Source of the DNA: Paracoccus acridae
GTDB taxonomy: Bacteria > Pseudomonadota > Alphaproteobacteria > Rhodobacterales > Rhodobacteraceae
Assembly (NCBI RefSeq): GCF_014642735.1
Contig: NZ_BMIV01000012.1
Span: 1-64,000, forward strand
Direction: 5' to 3'
Length of the DNA: 64,000 bases
The notes beneath the pieces were generated by a model that saw only the letters and a program-made list of their open reading frames with translations, made no database searches and had not been told where the DNA came from. Below, piece by piece: positions 50,801 to 60,499 of this stretch (positions are counted from its first letter, which is position 1; the number at the start of each line of letters is the position of its first letter). Position numbers and translations under genes: made by a program.

Positions 50801-51245
50801 ACGGATCACGGATCACGGATCACGGCCTGCGAATGCTGATGCGGATGGCCGCCGATCCCGGCCAAGCGCTCTCGACGGCTGAACTGGCTGAAGAATTCGG
50901 GGTTTTTGCAACCACCTTGCCAAGATCCTTCAGCGACTTGCCCAGGCCGGGATCGTCACAACGCGGCGAGGCAGCGGCGGCGGCGCAGTCCTGGCCCTGC
51001 CGCCCGAGACGAGGCTAGGAACCTTGGTTCGCCTGCTGGAACAAAAACAGGCGCCTATCGAATGCTTCGCCCCGGGAAGGTGGTGAATGCACGATCACCG
51101 GATGCTGCCGCCTGAAGGCGCGCCTGCGATTGGCCGAGGCGGCGTTCCTGACCGACCTGAATGGTTCAACCCTGGCAGATATCGCCCTGCCGCGATCGGC
51201 GCGACAGCCGCGTGAGCCCCGAAAGCGACCAGTGCAATCCTGCGA
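50801..51245 (+). pseudogene. Rrf2/NsrR-type regulator with frameshifts
   Basis: The reading frame begins HGLRMLMRMAADPGQALSTA, AELAEEFGV, then must shift to read NHLAKILQRLAQAGIVTTRR, GSGGGAVLALPPETRLGTLV and ECFAPG. It must shift again at a small insertion near 51080 to read ECTITGCCRLKARLRLAEAA, FLTDLNGSTLADIAL. Two frameshifts break the gene. The N-terminus carries a 7-base tandem repeat (ACGGATC)x3 at 50801-50821. The Cys pattern (C..C.CC) matches Fe-S-binding NsrR-like proteins. Its 3' end faces the nitronate-monooxygenase-like gene. Confidence 0.7.
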
Positions 51246-51249
51246 GGTC

Positions 51250-52317
51250 CTACGAAACGGAGATGTCCTTCCTCTCCTTGTCCAAGGCCTCCACCAGCTC
51301 TCGTGCCGGAAGCGCGCGCGCCCGTGCAGCCTGCGCACCCGCCCATTGCGCTGCGTAAGCCGTGGCACCCTTTGCCTTGGCAGCGATGGTCAGCGCCTTG
51401 GTCAGGTCGTAGGCGCAGGGATAGGCTGGTATATCGGCCGGGGCGACATTCTCGGTCCACTGGGTCAGCGCGTTGCTGAGGCAACGGGCCGGGCGGCCCG
51501 AGATGGCGGGTGTCATCACCGTGTCGCCGCCCAGGGCAAGGCGGTCGCGATAGCCAGCGTCCGCCGCACTTTCGGGGCAGCCGATAAAGGCGGTGCCCAG
51601 TTGCGCCGCTGCGGCGCCCCGTTCCAGCATCCGGCACATGTCCCGGCCGTCCATGATCCCGCCGGCGGCGATGACCGGAATACTGACCTCGGCCAGGAGA
51701 ACTTGCAGTAGGTCGCTTGTCGAGAGCCGCGCGTCTGGCCCGGCCGTATCGAAAATGCCGCGATGGCCCCCAGCCTCCCATCCTTGCGCGACAACCGCAT
51801 GAAACCCGGCGGCTTCGACGGCCCTGGCCTCGGCAGCAGATGTGGCGCTGCCGATCAGGATCAGCCCTGCGTCGCGCAGCGCCTCGATCTGGTCAGGCCG
51901 GGGCAGACCCAGATGGAAGCTTACCACGCGTGGACGCAGTTCGAGCACGACATCGAGATAGGCATCCGTGTCGCGAAAGCTGGTGTAGATATCGCGAAGC
52001 TCGGCCGGCGGTTCTGCCTCGAAGCGCGCAAAAAGGGGTGCCATCCGTCGGACCCAGGCAGCTTCAAGCGCCGGGTCGCGCTGTGGCTTTGCGTGGCAGA
52101 AGAAGTTCACGTTGAACGGTGCCGCTGTCTGCTGCTGCACCTCCTCGATGGCCTGCCTTGCTGCCTCCGGGGTCGAGGAACACAGGCCCAGGGCGCCCAA
52201 GGCGCCAGCATTCGAGACAGCTGCCGCCATTGCGGGCGTAGCCACCCCTGCCATCGGCGCCTGAAGGATCGGAAGCTGGACTTCAAGCAGGTCCAAAAGC
52301 CTGGTCGTGGCGGTCAT
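51250..52317 (-). CDS. Nitronate-monooxygenase-type flavin enzyme
   Basis: 355 residues. TIM-barrel FMN enzyme: LPILQAPMAGVATPAMAAAV, VSNAGALGALG, FNVNFFCHAKPQRDP, VVAQGWEAGGHRGIF (FMN phosphate and catalytic His in GWEAGGH), VSIPVIAAGGIMDGRDMCRM and AQLGTAFIGCPESAAD. Nitronate monooxygenase (2-nitropropane dioxygenase) family. ATG 52317 follows GAAGGAG. Other enoate/FMN family members are possible, but the GWEAGGH signature is good. Convergent with the broken Rrf2 gene. Confidence 0.85.
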   Translation of the reverse strand: MTATTRLLDLLEVQLPILQAPMAGVATPAMAAAVSNAGALGALGLCSSTPEAARQAIEEVQQQTAAPFNVNFFCHAKPQRDPALEAAWVRRMAPLFARFEAEPPAELRDIYTSFRDTDAYLDVVLELRPRVVSFHLGLPRPDQIEALRDAGLILIGSATSAAEARAVEAAGFHAVVAQGWEAGGHRGIFDTAGPDARLSTSDLLQVLLAEVSIPVIAAGGIMDGRDMCRMLERGAAAAQLGTAFIGCPESAADAGYRDRLALGGDTVMTPAISGRPARCLSNALTQWTENVAPADIPAYPCAYDLTKALTIAAKAKGATAYAAQWAGAQAARARALPARELVEALDKERKDISVS

Positions 52318-52489
52318 AAGAAGCTCCTTCCTGCTTCAGATTGCGCCAACCTCCGCCAGCAGATCAAGGCTGCACAATGATCCGGATAAAAATCCAGGAC
52401 TGCCTGCCCTCTCATGCGAACCTTTTCCTCGATTCCGCATCCAATGACCATGGCCGGGCAGATCCGGCCTGTCATGAAGAGGTGTTCAC

Positions 52490-52909
52490 ATGCTTCGGTC
52501 CATCCCCGCTCTTGCCGCTGGCCTGCTGCTCGGCGTCCTGCCCTTCTCGGTCGTCGCGCAGACGGCCCCTGACTCGGCACCCCCTGCCGCGCCGTTCCAG
52601 AAGGTCAGCGAGCTTGTCGCCCTGCCAGAGTTCCTGCCCGGCCTGGGCACCCTGTATGTCGATCCCGCGACCCTGCCCGCGGGTCCGTTCCTCGGCTATG
52701 ACCACGACGGCAAGCTCTCGGCCACGATCTACATGACGCCCATCGAGGATCTGGAGGGTGGCGGCGCCTTCAACGATCTGGCGGTTGGCAGCGACAGCGT
52801 CACCACGACCGACATCTACTATAACGCCGGTCATCCCGGGGTGGAAAAGCCCCATGTCCATGTCGTCCTTTATCACGACAAGGATGCCAAGGCGCGGCTG
52901 GCGGAATGA
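52490..52909 (+). CDS. Exported small protein with His-rich C-terminus
   Basis: 139 residues. Signal peptide (PALAAGLLLGVLPFSVVAQ). Later LYVDPATLPAGPFLGYDHDG, LSATIYMTPIEDLEGG and a His cluster YNAGHPGVEKPHVHVVLYH near the end, which could bind a metal. It resembles TTHB210/DUF5602-like periplasmic proteins loosely. ATG 52490 follows GAAGAGGTG. Its stop overlaps the cupredoxin start (ATGA), so the two are made together. Confidence 0.6.
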   Translation: MLRSIPALAAGLLLGVLPFSVVAQTAPDSAPPAAPFQKVSELVALPEFLPGLGTLYVDPATLPAGPFLGYDHDGKLSATIYMTPIEDLEGGGAFNDLAVGSDSVTTTDIYYNAGHPGVEKPHVHVVLYHDKDAKARLAE

Positions 52910-53448
52910 TCATGGACCGCCGGACGCTGCTGACCCGGGGGACGGCTCTCTTGGGGGCCGTCTGCCTGCGGTCCCGCCAAGCGATTTCCGCACTCCCGCT
53001 GATGATCGAGATGAAGGGCAGTCCGCGCGGCGAGGCGGTCTGGTTCGTGCCGGTTGGCCTTGCCGTAAGCCCCGGCACGACGATCCGCTTCGTGAACCGC
53101 GACCCGGGCAACAGCCATACGGCCACCGCCTATCATCCTGACATCCTGGATCGGCCAAGGCGCATCCCGGCGCGGGCAACGCCCTGGGACAGCGACCTGC
53201 TTTTGCCGGGCGAGACGTTCGAGGTCACGCTCTCCGTTCCTGGGGTTTATGATCTTTACTGCCAGCCCCATGAGCATGCGGGCATGGTGGCGCGCATCGT
53301 GGTGGGCCGGCCGGGTCAGGAGCTCGGCTGGCAGGACCCCACAGCCGGACCCGGCGATCTGCCCGAGGTGGCGTTAGCCGCCTTTCCCCCAGTTCATGCT
53401 ATTCTTGAACAGGGATCCGTCATGCAAGGGCGCGGAGAAGCGACATGA
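52906..53448 (+). CDS. Periplasmic cupredoxin (plastocyanin-like)
   Basis: 180 residues. A Tat-like leader (MDRRTLLTRGTALLGAVC). The cupredoxin core binds type 1 copper through His in DPGNSHTATAYH and the C-terminal triplet in LYCQPHEHAGMVARIVVGRP (Cys, His, Met ligands). It probably carries electrons or buffers copper in the periplasm. The start at 52906 overlaps the preceding stop as ATGA; ATG 52912 is an alternative that keeps the twin-Arg leader. Its stop overlaps the ECF sigma start. Confidence 0.8.
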   Translation: MIMDRRTLLTRGTALLGAVCLRSRQAISALPLMIEMKGSPRGEAVWFVPVGLAVSPGTTIRFVNRDPGNSHTATAYHPDILDRPRRIPARATPWDSDLLLPGETFEVTLSVPGVYDLYCQPHEHAGMVARIVVGRPGQELGWQDPTAGPGDLPEVALAAFPPVHAILEQGSVMQGRGEAT

Positions 53449-54164
53449 GCACAAAGCCGCAATCGAAACCTGCCTGCGCCGAGCATCAATTGTCCGAGGC
53501 TGCCTTGGTGGCGGCAGCCCGGCTCCGTGACGAGGCCGCGGTGCGCGAACTGATCCGGCGGCTGAACGGGCGCCTGTTCAGGATTGCCCGTGGCCTGATG
53601 ACCAGCGACGCCGAGGCTGAAGAGGTGGTGCAGGACGCCTATCTGGCCGCCTTCACGCATCTGGACGGTTTCCGCGAGGAGGCCCGGTTCTCGACCTGGA
53701 TCACCCGCATCACGCTGAACTGCGCGGCAATGCGCCTGCGCAAGGCGCGCGAGCAACAGGAATATGACACCATCAAGGATCCTGCACTTCCCAATGCGGA
53801 GGTCGTGCTGTTCCCCGGCACCGAGGCTGAGCCCACGGAAGCCGCACTTGGCCGGATGCAGACCCGCGCGCTGATCGAAGCGGCGGTGGCGGAACTGCCG
53901 CCGGACCTTCGGCTGGTGTTTCTGATGCACGAAGCCTCCGGCCTCAGCCTGCGCGACATCGCGCGCGACCTGTCACTGCCGCTCGGGACCGTCAAGACCC
54001 GGCTGATGCGCGCGCGCCATCGCCTGCGGCGGATCATCACGGATCGGATCCACGGCGGCTTCGAGACGATCTTTCCGTTTGCGGGCAGCCGCTGCGCCGT
54101 CATGGCGGATGCTGTCGTGGCCTTGCTGAAAGAACGGCAGGAGTTGATCCGAGGCTCAGACTGA
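53445..54164 (+). CDS. ECF RNA polymerase sigma factor
   Basis: 239 residues. Region 2: LFRIARGLMTSDAEAEEVVQ, DAYLAAFTHLDGFREEARFS and TWITRITLNCAAMRLRKARE. Region 4: LPPDLRLVFLMHEASGLSLR, DIARDLSLPLGTVKTRLMRA. A C-terminal extension (FAGSRCAVMADAVVALLKER) follows. No anti-sigma gene is adjacent; instead it is coupled by ATGA to the cupredoxin gene, an unusual pairing that suggests a copper- or redox-responsive sigma factor. Confidence 0.88.
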   Translation: MSTKPQSKPACAEHQLSEAALVAAARLRDEAAVRELIRRLNGRLFRIARGLMTSDAEAEEVVQDAYLAAFTHLDGFREEARFSTWITRITLNCAAMRLRKAREQQEYDTIKDPALPNAEVVLFPGTEAEPTEAALGRMQTRALIEAAVAELPPDLRLVFLMHEASGLSLRDIARDLSLPLGTVKTRLMRARHRLRRIITDRIHGGFETIFPFAGSRCAVMADAVVALLKERQELIRGSD

Positions 54165-54401
54165 CAAGCATGGTGAAGTTAGAACCGGACCTGGCCACAA
54201 GAAACGGAGAGCACCAACTGAGGAACTGTGAGCCGTTCTATCGGGAACAAGACCAGCCTGACGCGGGCTGTTTGGCTGGACCGCGATTTGTGTGCTTCAG
54301 CGACAACTCCGGGAAGTTGGGAGCGGCACGAAGAGCGCTGACCGCCCGACAATCTTATTTGGCGACCACGATTGATTGGAACCCTCAAACCTTTGACATC
54401 T

Positions 54402-55838
54402 TCAAGCAAGCGCCATGTCCGCGACGGGCGCGAAGATCGCGTTTATCGGATCACAACGATAGTGTCGCTCAAGGTCGGGGGCATCGCGCGACAGCTCGGT
54501 GACACTGTCCAGCACCACCTGCACCTTGCGGTCGCTCATCAGGGGAGACAGGTTAAGACGGACGAAGCCCGGCTTCTCGATCTCGTTGCCCGACAGGATC
54601 GCTTGGCGCATCCGGTCCGACGCTACCTCGTCGATCCCCAGCAGGTGATGGACATAGGGTCCGGCGCAGGCGCAGCCGCCCCGGGCTTGGATGCCGTAGC
54701 GATCCGATAGAAGCCGAGTGATCAACTGGTGATGCACATGCCCGCTCTGCCCATCGCGGATCCGGAACGAGAAGATCGGCAGCCGCGGTCGGCTGGTGGA
54801 GCCGAGAAGCTCGATCCGCGGCTGACGGGACCACGCGTCCTGCGCACGGCGCATCACGGCGGCGCCGCGTTCGGCCATGAAGTCGGTGCCAATGCTGTCC
54901 TTGACCAGGAAGGCAAGAGCCGCGCGCAAGTCGCCGATGACGTTGGGCGTGCCTGCCTCCTCGCGCGCTTCGATCTGCTGGCTGTAGTCGTGCCTTCCCG
55001 GAGACACGAAGCGAACGGTCCCGCCGCCGGGCCAGCTGGGCCGGTCGGTCACCACCGCATCGCGGCGCAGGATCATCACGCCCGATGCGCCGGGACCGCC
55101 CACGAACTTGTGCGGCGAGACGACCACGGCGTCCAGATCAGCGCCGGGTGCCAGGGACATGCGGATCGGCAGATAGGGCCCGCCCCCGGCATAGTCCCAG
55201 ACGATGCGCGCCCCGGCGGCCTTCGCCTGCCCCGTCAGGGCGGCAACATCGGCTAGTTCACCGGTGATGTTCGACGCGGCCGAGAAAGAACAGATGATCG
55301 GCTGGTTGGCCGCGCCCGCCAAGGCCTCGGCCAAGGCGACACGGTCGGGACCGCCCGCGGGATCCTCGTCCAGTTCAATCACCTCGGCGCCGCTTTCGCG
55401 CCAGGGCAGAAGGTTCGAGTGATGCTCATATGGTCCCAGGATCACCCGTGTGCCAGGACCCGCCCCGAAGAGCGTGACCAGCCGGTTCACCCCCGCCGTG
55501 GCCCCTGCCCCGCAAAAGATGACCGCGTAATCCGGCCCCGCGCCGCAAGCCCGCGCGATGACTGCCCGCGCCGCGCGCCGCATCCCCGTCATCCGGGCGC
55601 CGCAAAACGATGCTTCGGTATGGCTGTTTGCGTAGTAGGGCAAGACATGGTCCATCACAAAGGCCTCGATCTGCCGCAGCGCGCGGCCCGAGGCGGTGTA
55701 ATCAGCATAGATCAGCGGCTTTGGACCAAAGACCCCCTCGATCATTGCTCCCTCGCCGATCAGCCCGTCACGCAGGGCACCGATGGGATCGGCAGCAGCG
55801 AGTTCGGCAAGGAATGGGGCGAACGGGTTAAGGGTCAT
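54402..55838 (-). CDS. Class V aminotransferase / cysteine desulfurase-fold enzyme
   Basis: 478 residues. PLP-fold marks: IYADYTASGRALRQIE, ANSHTEASFCGARMTGMRRA, VIFCGAGATAGVNRLVTLFG, YEHHSNLLPWRESGAEVIEL, VWDYAGGGPYLPIRMS and VSPHKFVGGPGASGVMIL (PLP-binding Lys). Near the C-terminus: GIQARGGCACAGPYVHHLLG. The long form and CGAG region distinguish it from IscS; the substrate is unknown. ATG 55838 follows AAGGAGACC. Divergent from an Lrp-type regulator. Confidence 0.85.
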   Translation of the reverse strand: MTLNPFAPFLAELAAADPIGALRDGLIGEGAMIEGVFGPKPLIYADYTASGRALRQIEAFVMDHVLPYYANSHTEASFCGARMTGMRRAARAVIARACGAGPDYAVIFCGAGATAGVNRLVTLFGAGPGTRVILGPYEHHSNLLPWRESGAEVIELDEDPAGGPDRVALAEALAGAANQPIICSFSAASNITGELADVAALTGQAKAAGARIVWDYAGGGPYLPIRMSLAPGADLDAVVVSPHKFVGGPGASGVMILRRDAVVTDRPSWPGGGTVRFVSPGRHDYSQQIEAREEAGTPNVIGDLRAALAFLVKDSIGTDFMAERGAAVMRRAQDAWSRQPRIELLGSTSRPRLPIFSFRIRDGQSGHVHHQLITRLLSDRYGIQARGGCACAGPYVHHLLGIDEVASDRMRQAILSGNEIEKPGFVRLNLSPLMSDRKVQVVLDSVTELSRDAPDLERHYRCDPINAIFAPVADMALA

Positions 55839-55929
55839 GGCAGGTCTCCTTCAGCTAGCGCGAAGATAGACCAACGTGCGACGATCAACTTCTCTCAATT
55901 TGTGCTGGATGAGGCTATGGTTCGATCAT

Positions 55930-56412
55930 ATGAACGGTGGAATGAAGAATTTTGATGTGATTGACCTCCGCATCCTAACTGCCCTGCAGCGTGACTCTTC
56001 GTTGTCGCAGCGCCAGGTCGCTGAACGGGTCGGACTCTCGCAGAACGCTTGTTGGCGGCGCATCCAGGCCTTGCAGGCAGCGGGCATTCTGGCGGGCTCA
56101 CAGGCCCGCGTAGACGTGGCGGCACTGGGACTGGACCTGACAGTCTTCGTGATGATCCGCACCCGGCATCATTCCCGCGAGTGGATCGACCGTTTCTCGC
56201 GCCACGTGCAAAGCCTGCCCGAGGTGATCGACTTCAACCGCATCGGGGGCGAATGGGACTACCTTCTGAAGATCGTCACGCCAGGCATGGCAGGCTACGA
56301 CCGCTTCTACCAGAAACTGATCGACGGCTTTGAATTCGACAAGGTGACGGGCCTCTTCTCAATGGAGCAGATCCTCGACAACCGCCCCACGGACCTCAAT
56401 CGGATGCTTTAG
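55930..56412 (+). CDS. Lrp/AsnC-family regulator
   Basis: 160 residues. HTH: NFDVIDLRILTALQRDSSLS, QRQVAERVGLSQNACWRRIQ. RAM/effector domain: ALGLDLTVFVMIRTRHHSRE, EVIDFNRIGGEWDYLLKIVT. Divergent over 91 bases from the class V aminotransferase, a typical arrangement for an Lrp regulator of an amino-acid enzyme. ATG 55930 is chosen; ATG 55942 is also possible. Confidence 0.88.
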   Translation: MNGGMKNFDVIDLRILTALQRDSSLSQRQVAERVGLSQNACWRRIQALQAAGILAGSQARVDVAALGLDLTVFVMIRTRHHSREWIDRFSRHVQSLPEVIDFNRIGGEWDYLLKIVTPGMAGYDRFYQKLIDGFEFDKVTGLFSMEQILDNRPTDLNRML

Positions 56413-57083
56413 CGCGTCAGGCCTGGTCTAGGAGAACCTTGCCGCTCGACCTGGCGCACATGTCTCTAAATTTGGCCAGCTTGAACCGAACCGCGCAAAA
56501 ATATGCCCAGGTCATCCTGATCTCGGAAATGGTTTGTGTTCAACATCTGCTAGGTGTCTTGCCTGCTTACACGCTCTAAATGACAGTAGTGCGGATCACA
56601 GATATGTAGAGCAAAGTCATAGCCCCAGGTTTCTGAATCTCCCTGCCCTGCCCTTCTTTGAAACACCTCTGCCTTCGATCTGCTGATCGAAAGGCTTGTG
56701 CTTAAGCATCTCGACCAGACACGAGCGTTTTTATAATCGAATTTAAACGACCGTTTCTTCATATCATTCAGTTTTGTTTTCGTCTCGAAGACTTGCCGCA
56801 CCGGCGGCTAAGAAGACAGAGGGAATGAGTTGAGGCCGCCCTACCCGTCGCCGTGGTCAGCGTTTATTCCGGCAACTCAAGGCCGGACATGTATTCAGGA
56901 GACGCTGCCAGGGGGCGCCATTTCAGGTAGAGAACCAGGACCGCCGCGATCGCCTGCCACAAGCAGTGAAATAGTGGGGAAACCAGAAACAGCGTATGGA
57001 TCAGGCGGAAGGTCGGTTTGAGCCATTGCGGACGGCCAGGCCGTGTGCAGCATGGCAACCCACTTTGCAGCCGCAGCGTATGC
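56413..57083. other. Gap, with a possible 64-aa membrane peptide at 56864-57058
   Basis: The first part is AT-richer than its surroundings (56550-56800). On the minus strand, 57058-56864 opens a frame with a hydrophobic stretch LIHTLFLVSPLFHCLWQAIA, but there is no ribosome site or family support. No terminator with a T run was found near the MFS gene's 3' end. Confidence 0.4.
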
Positions 57084-58274
57084 TCAACCGGCCGCGCCTC
57101 TCCAACCCGTGAAACAGACTCTCCAGAGCATGATCGCCAAGGCGAAATTGATCAGCCCGAGTGCGGCAATGACGGCGAGCGTCCCGTCCGGTCCGAGCAC
57201 ACTCAGCAGCGCTCCACCAAGCACTGGCGCCCCAGCCTGTGCCAGCAACGCGGGACGCGCCAATCGGCCCATCAAGGTCGGGTATCGATCCGGGCCGAAC
57301 AGCGCCAAGGGCAATGCCCCGCGCGCGATCGAGAAGACGCCATTCCCCGCGCCATAGAGGATCATAGCCAAGGCGGGCAGCTGAAGATCGAGCGCCAGCA
57401 GGATCAGACCAGCCGCCACGTTGCTGCAAGCAAAGAGCAGGGACCAGATCGGGTGATGACGACCCCGTCCTGCCATCTCGACCATGCGTGCCACGACCTG
57501 GGCTGGTCCGAACAACGACCCGATTGCCACAGCCTTGGTGAGCGATAACCCCTGCGCCTGCAGCAAGGTCAGCAGATGCACCGAGACCATGGTGACAGCC
57601 AGGCCGGAGGTGACGAGGATGGCCGCCATGATCATGAAGGCCCGTTGCTCTGCTCCGGCCAGATGCATGCCCTCCTGGGCCTCGCGACCTGCTTTGACAG
57701 GAGCCCGGGGCTCCTTGGGAACCAAGCACAGGATCAGCGGCAGGCTGACCAGCAGATGCAGAACCGCATAGGCTGCAACCGTTCCGCGCCAGTCGAACTG
57801 CCCAAGCAGCCACGTTGAAAGTGGCCAGCTGACGGTGCTCGCAAATCCACCCCAGAGGGTCAGTGCGGTGATCGCGCTTCGGGCCTGTTCCTTGTAGAGC
57901 CGACCGAGCGTCGCAAAGGCAGGATCGTAAAGTCCGGCACTCATGCCGAGGCCGATGACGCACCAGCCGAAGTAGAAACCGGGAAGATGAGGCGCGGCCG
58001 CGCAAATCAGGAGACCAACGACGAGTAGCGTGCAGCCCGCCGCAAGAACAGGACGCCCGCCATGGTCCGCGATCATGCGACCGACAAAGGGGGACGCCAC
58101 TCCCGCGCAGGCAAGCGCTGCCGAGACAGCCCCCACCACCCACGGCAAGGGCCAGCCTGTATCGGTGACAATCGGCTTTGCCAGCACCGCCATCAGATAA
58201 TAGCTGCTGCCCCAGGCCAGGATCTGGACGATGCCCAGACTTGAGACGACCTGCCAGCGGCGGATGGCGCTCAT
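57084..58274 (-). CDS. MFS transporter of the arsenic operon
   Basis: 396 residues, about 12 TM helices. Typical MFS inter-helix motif FVGRMIADHGGRPVLAAGC between TM2 and TM3. It is the last gene of the arsenic operon and overlaps arsH by one base. No GAPDH-like gene is beside it, so ArsJ is unlikely; an ArsK-like efflux pump for arsenite or organoarsenicals is the best guess. ATG 58274. Confidence 0.8.
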   Translation of the reverse strand: MSAIRRWQVVSSLGIVQILAWGSSYYLMAVLAKPIVTDTGWPLPWVVGAVSAALACAGVASPFVGRMIADHGGRPVLAAGCTLLVVGLLICAAAPHLPGFYFGWCVIGLGMSAGLYDPAFATLGRLYKEQARSAITALTLWGGFASTVSWPLSTWLLGQFDWRGTVAAYAVLHLLVSLPLILCLVPKEPRAPVKAGREAQEGMHLAGAEQRAFMIMAAILVTSGLAVTMVSVHLLTLLQAQGLSLTKAVAIGSLFGPAQVVARMVEMAGRGRHHPIWSLLFACSNVAAGLILLALDLQLPALAMILYGAGNGVFSIARGALPLALFGPDRYPTLMGRLARPALLAQAGAPVLGGALLSVLGPDGTLAVIAALGLINFALAIMLWRVCFTGWRGAAG

Positions 58275-58981
58275 CAGGTGGCGGCTTTCAAGCTCACTCG
58301 GGCTTCCAGCTTTGCCGCCGTTTCCTTCCGTTCGCTGTAGCGGTCGGTCAGGAAGCCTGAGAGGTCGCGGGTCAGCAGCGTGAACTTCACCAGCTCTTCC
58401 ATCACATCGACAATGCGGTCGTAATAGCTCGACGGCCGCATCCGCCCGGCCTCGTCGAACTCGTCATAGGCCTTGGCGACTGAGGACTGGTTCGGGATCG
58501 TAATCATACGCATCCAGCGGCCCAGGACGCGCATCTGGTTTACGGCGTTGAAGGACTGCGAGCCTCCAGACACCTGCATCAGCGCCAGAGTGCGGCCTTG
58601 GGTTGGCCGGATCGCCCCCATCGAGAGCGGGATCCAGTCGATCTGGGATTTCATCACACCGGTCATGGCCCCATGCCGCTCGGGACTGGTCCAGACCTGG
58701 CCTTCGGACCAGAGGCACAGCTCGCGCAACTCCTGCACCTTCGGGTGCGAGGCCTCGGCGTCGTCGGGCAGCGGCAGACCGTTGGCATGGAAGACACGTG
58801 TCTCGCAGCCGAAGTGACGCAGCAGGCGCTCGGCCTCCAGCGTGGCGAAGCGGCTGTAGGAGCGTTCGCGCAGTGAGCCATAGAGCAGCAGGATGCGCGG
58901 AGGGTGGCTTGCGCGCGGCACCAGAGGCAGCCTTGGCTGGCGGATGGCGTCGGGCGACAGGTTCGGCAAGTCGGCAATCAT
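58274..58981 (-). CDS. arsH: ArsH, NADPH-FMN oxidoreductase
   Basis: 235 residues. Flavodoxin-like FMN site [20 protein letters not shown], then [60 protein letters not shown], and the terminal signature [20 protein letters not shown]. ArsH oxidises trivalent organoarsenicals or protects against redox stress. Start ATG 58981 overlaps the acr3 stop (ATGA). Confidence 0.92.
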   Translation of the reverse strand: MIADLPNLSPDAIRQPRLPLVPRASHPPRILLLYGSLRERSYSRFATLEAERLLRHFGCETRVFHANGLPLPDDAEASHPKVQELRELCLWSEGQVWTSPERHGAMTGVMKSQIDWIPLSMGAIRPTQGRTLALMQVSGGSQSFNAVNQMRVLGRWMRMITIPNQSSVAKAYDEFDEAGRMRPSSYYDRIVDVMEELVKFTLLTRDLSGFLTDRYSERKETAAKLEARVSLKAAT

Positions 58982-60054
58982 GCGCGGGCCTCATTGTGCA
59001 GGGCGGCATCGGAAAACCAGCGGCTGCCCAGCCGCAGGGCGACATTCACCAGCAGGATCAGCACCGGCACCTCGACCAGCGGGCCGATCACGGCTGCGAA
59101 GGCCACAGGCGAGGCCAGGCCATAGGCCGCAATGGCCACGGCAATCGCCAACTCGAAGTTGTTGCCGGCGGCCGTAAAGGCGATGGCCGTGGTGCGCGGG
59201 TAGTCCTTGGCGATCAGCCGGCCCATGGCGAAGCTCAGCAGGAACTGGATGGCGAAATAGAGCACCAGCGGAATGGCGATCCGCACCACATCCAGCGGCA
59301 GGCGCAGCACGTCCCCGCCCTTGAGGCTGAACATCGCGACGATGGTGAAGAGCAGCGCCACCAGCGTTATCGGGCTGATCTTCGGCAGGAACACGTTCTG
59401 ATACCAATTCGCCCCCTTCCGGGCAATCAGGGTGCGCCGGGTCAGGAAGCCCGCAACAAAGGGCAGGCCCAGATAGATCAGCACGGCCTCAGTCACGGTC
59501 CAGAAGCCCACGTCGATGACGCTGCTCTCGAGGCCAAAAAGCGGCGGCAGCACGGTCAGGAATAGCCAGGCATAGGTGGAGAAGAACAGGATCTGGAAGA
59601 TCGAGTTGAAGGCCACGAGTCCCGCGACATACTGGTTGTCGCCGCGTGCGAGCTGGTTCCAGACCAGCACCATGGCGATGCAGCGGGCGAGGCCGATCAG
59701 GATCAGGCCCGTCATGTATTCGGGTTGATCGCGCAGAAAGATCACGGCCAGGGCGAACATCAGCACTGGCCCGATGATCCAGTTCTGCACCAGTGACAGC
59801 ACCAGAACCCGCTTGTCGGCAAAGACCTGGTGCAGTTCCTCGTAGCGCACCTTCGCAAGCGGCGGATACATCATCAGGATCAAACCAATGGCGATCGGGA
59901 TGTTGGTCGATCCGACCGACATGGCATTCAAGACATCCGGCAGGCCGGTGAAGATCGTCCCGAGCGCGATGCCAAGCGCCATGGCCGCAAAGATCCAGAG
60001 CGTCAGGTAGCGGTCGAGAAAGGAAAGCCGGCTCGCCGGATGCGGAAAGGTCAT
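58978..60054 (-). CDS. acr3: Acr3-type arsenite efflux permease
   Basis: 358 residues, ten TM helices. Signature [20 protein letters not shown] contains the conserved Cys (ARCIAMV) of the arsenite-binding helix, and [20 protein letters not shown] is family-typical. Exports arsenite. ATG 60054 follows AAAGGATATT; an extension to 60117 runs before the family N-terminus. First membrane gene after arsC, separated by 16 bases. Confidence 0.93.
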   Translation of the reverse strand: MTFPHPASRLSFLDRYLTLWIFAAMALGIALGTIFTGLPDVLNAMSVGSTNIPIAIGLILMMYPPLAKVRYEELHQVFADKRVLVLSLVQNWIIGPVLMFALAVIFLRDQPEYMTGLILIGLARCIAMVLVWNQLARGDNQYVAGLVAFNSIFQILFFSTYAWLFLTVLPPLFGLESSVIDVGFWTVTEAVLIYLGLPFVAGFLTRRTLIARKGANWYQNVFLPKISPITLVALLFTIVAMFSLKGGDVLRLPLDVVRIAIPLVLYFAIQFLLSFAMGRLIAKDYPRTTAIAFTAAGNNFELAIAVAIAAYGLASPVAFAAVIGPLVEVPVLILLVNVALRLGSRWFSDAALHNEARA

Positions 60055-60070
60055 TGCAAATATCCTTTGT

Positions 60071-60496
60071 TCAGGCGGAGCGGGTGCAGTTGCCCTGGGC
60101 ATCCACGATCTGTTCACCGTCTTCCTTGCTGAAGGCAGATTTCTGGGGCGGCAGCAGATCGAGCACCTGCTCCGAAGGACGGCAGAGCCGCACGCCCTTG
60201 GGGCTGACCACGATGGGCCTGTTGATCAGGATCGGGTGCGCCATCATCGCGTCGAGCAGCGCCTCATCGGACAGGGAGGGGTCGTCCAGGCCGAGTTCGC
60301 CATAGGGCGTGCCCTTTTCGCGCAGCAGATCGCGCGGCGTGATCCCCATGCGGGCGATCATTTGCCCCAGCATGGCGCGCGACGGTGGGCATTTCAGATA
60401 TTCGATGACATGCGGCTCAATGCCGGCATTGCGGATCATCGCCAGCGTATTGCGCGACGTTCCGCAGTCCGGGTTGTGGTAGATGACGACATCCAT
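60071..60496 (-). CDS. arsC: Arsenate reductase, glutaredoxin type
   Basis: 141 residues. Active-site [10 protein letters not shown] at 7-16 with Cys11; [36 protein letters not shown] and [20 protein letters not shown] (the Arg triad region) complete the ArsC family pattern. Reduces arsenate to arsenite using glutaredoxin. The stop of arsR lies 3 bases upstream, so the two are cotranscribed. Confidence 0.93.
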   Translation of the reverse strand: MDVVIYHNPDCGTSRNTLAMIRNAGIEPHVIEYLKCPPSRAMLGQMIARMGITPRDLLREKGTPYGELGLDDPSLSDEALLDAMMAHPILINRPIVVSPKGVRLCRPSEQVLDLLPPQKSAFSKEDGEQIVDAQGNCTRSA

Positions 60497-60499
60497 AGG

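Noticed and set aside
50801..50821. Phase-variable heptamer repeat as an active switch
   Set aside because: The downstream gene has two additional frameshifts, so switching would not restore a protein.
57084..58274. ArsJ assignment for the MFS gene
   Set aside because: ArsJ works with a GAPDH-like enzyme, which is absent beside this gene.
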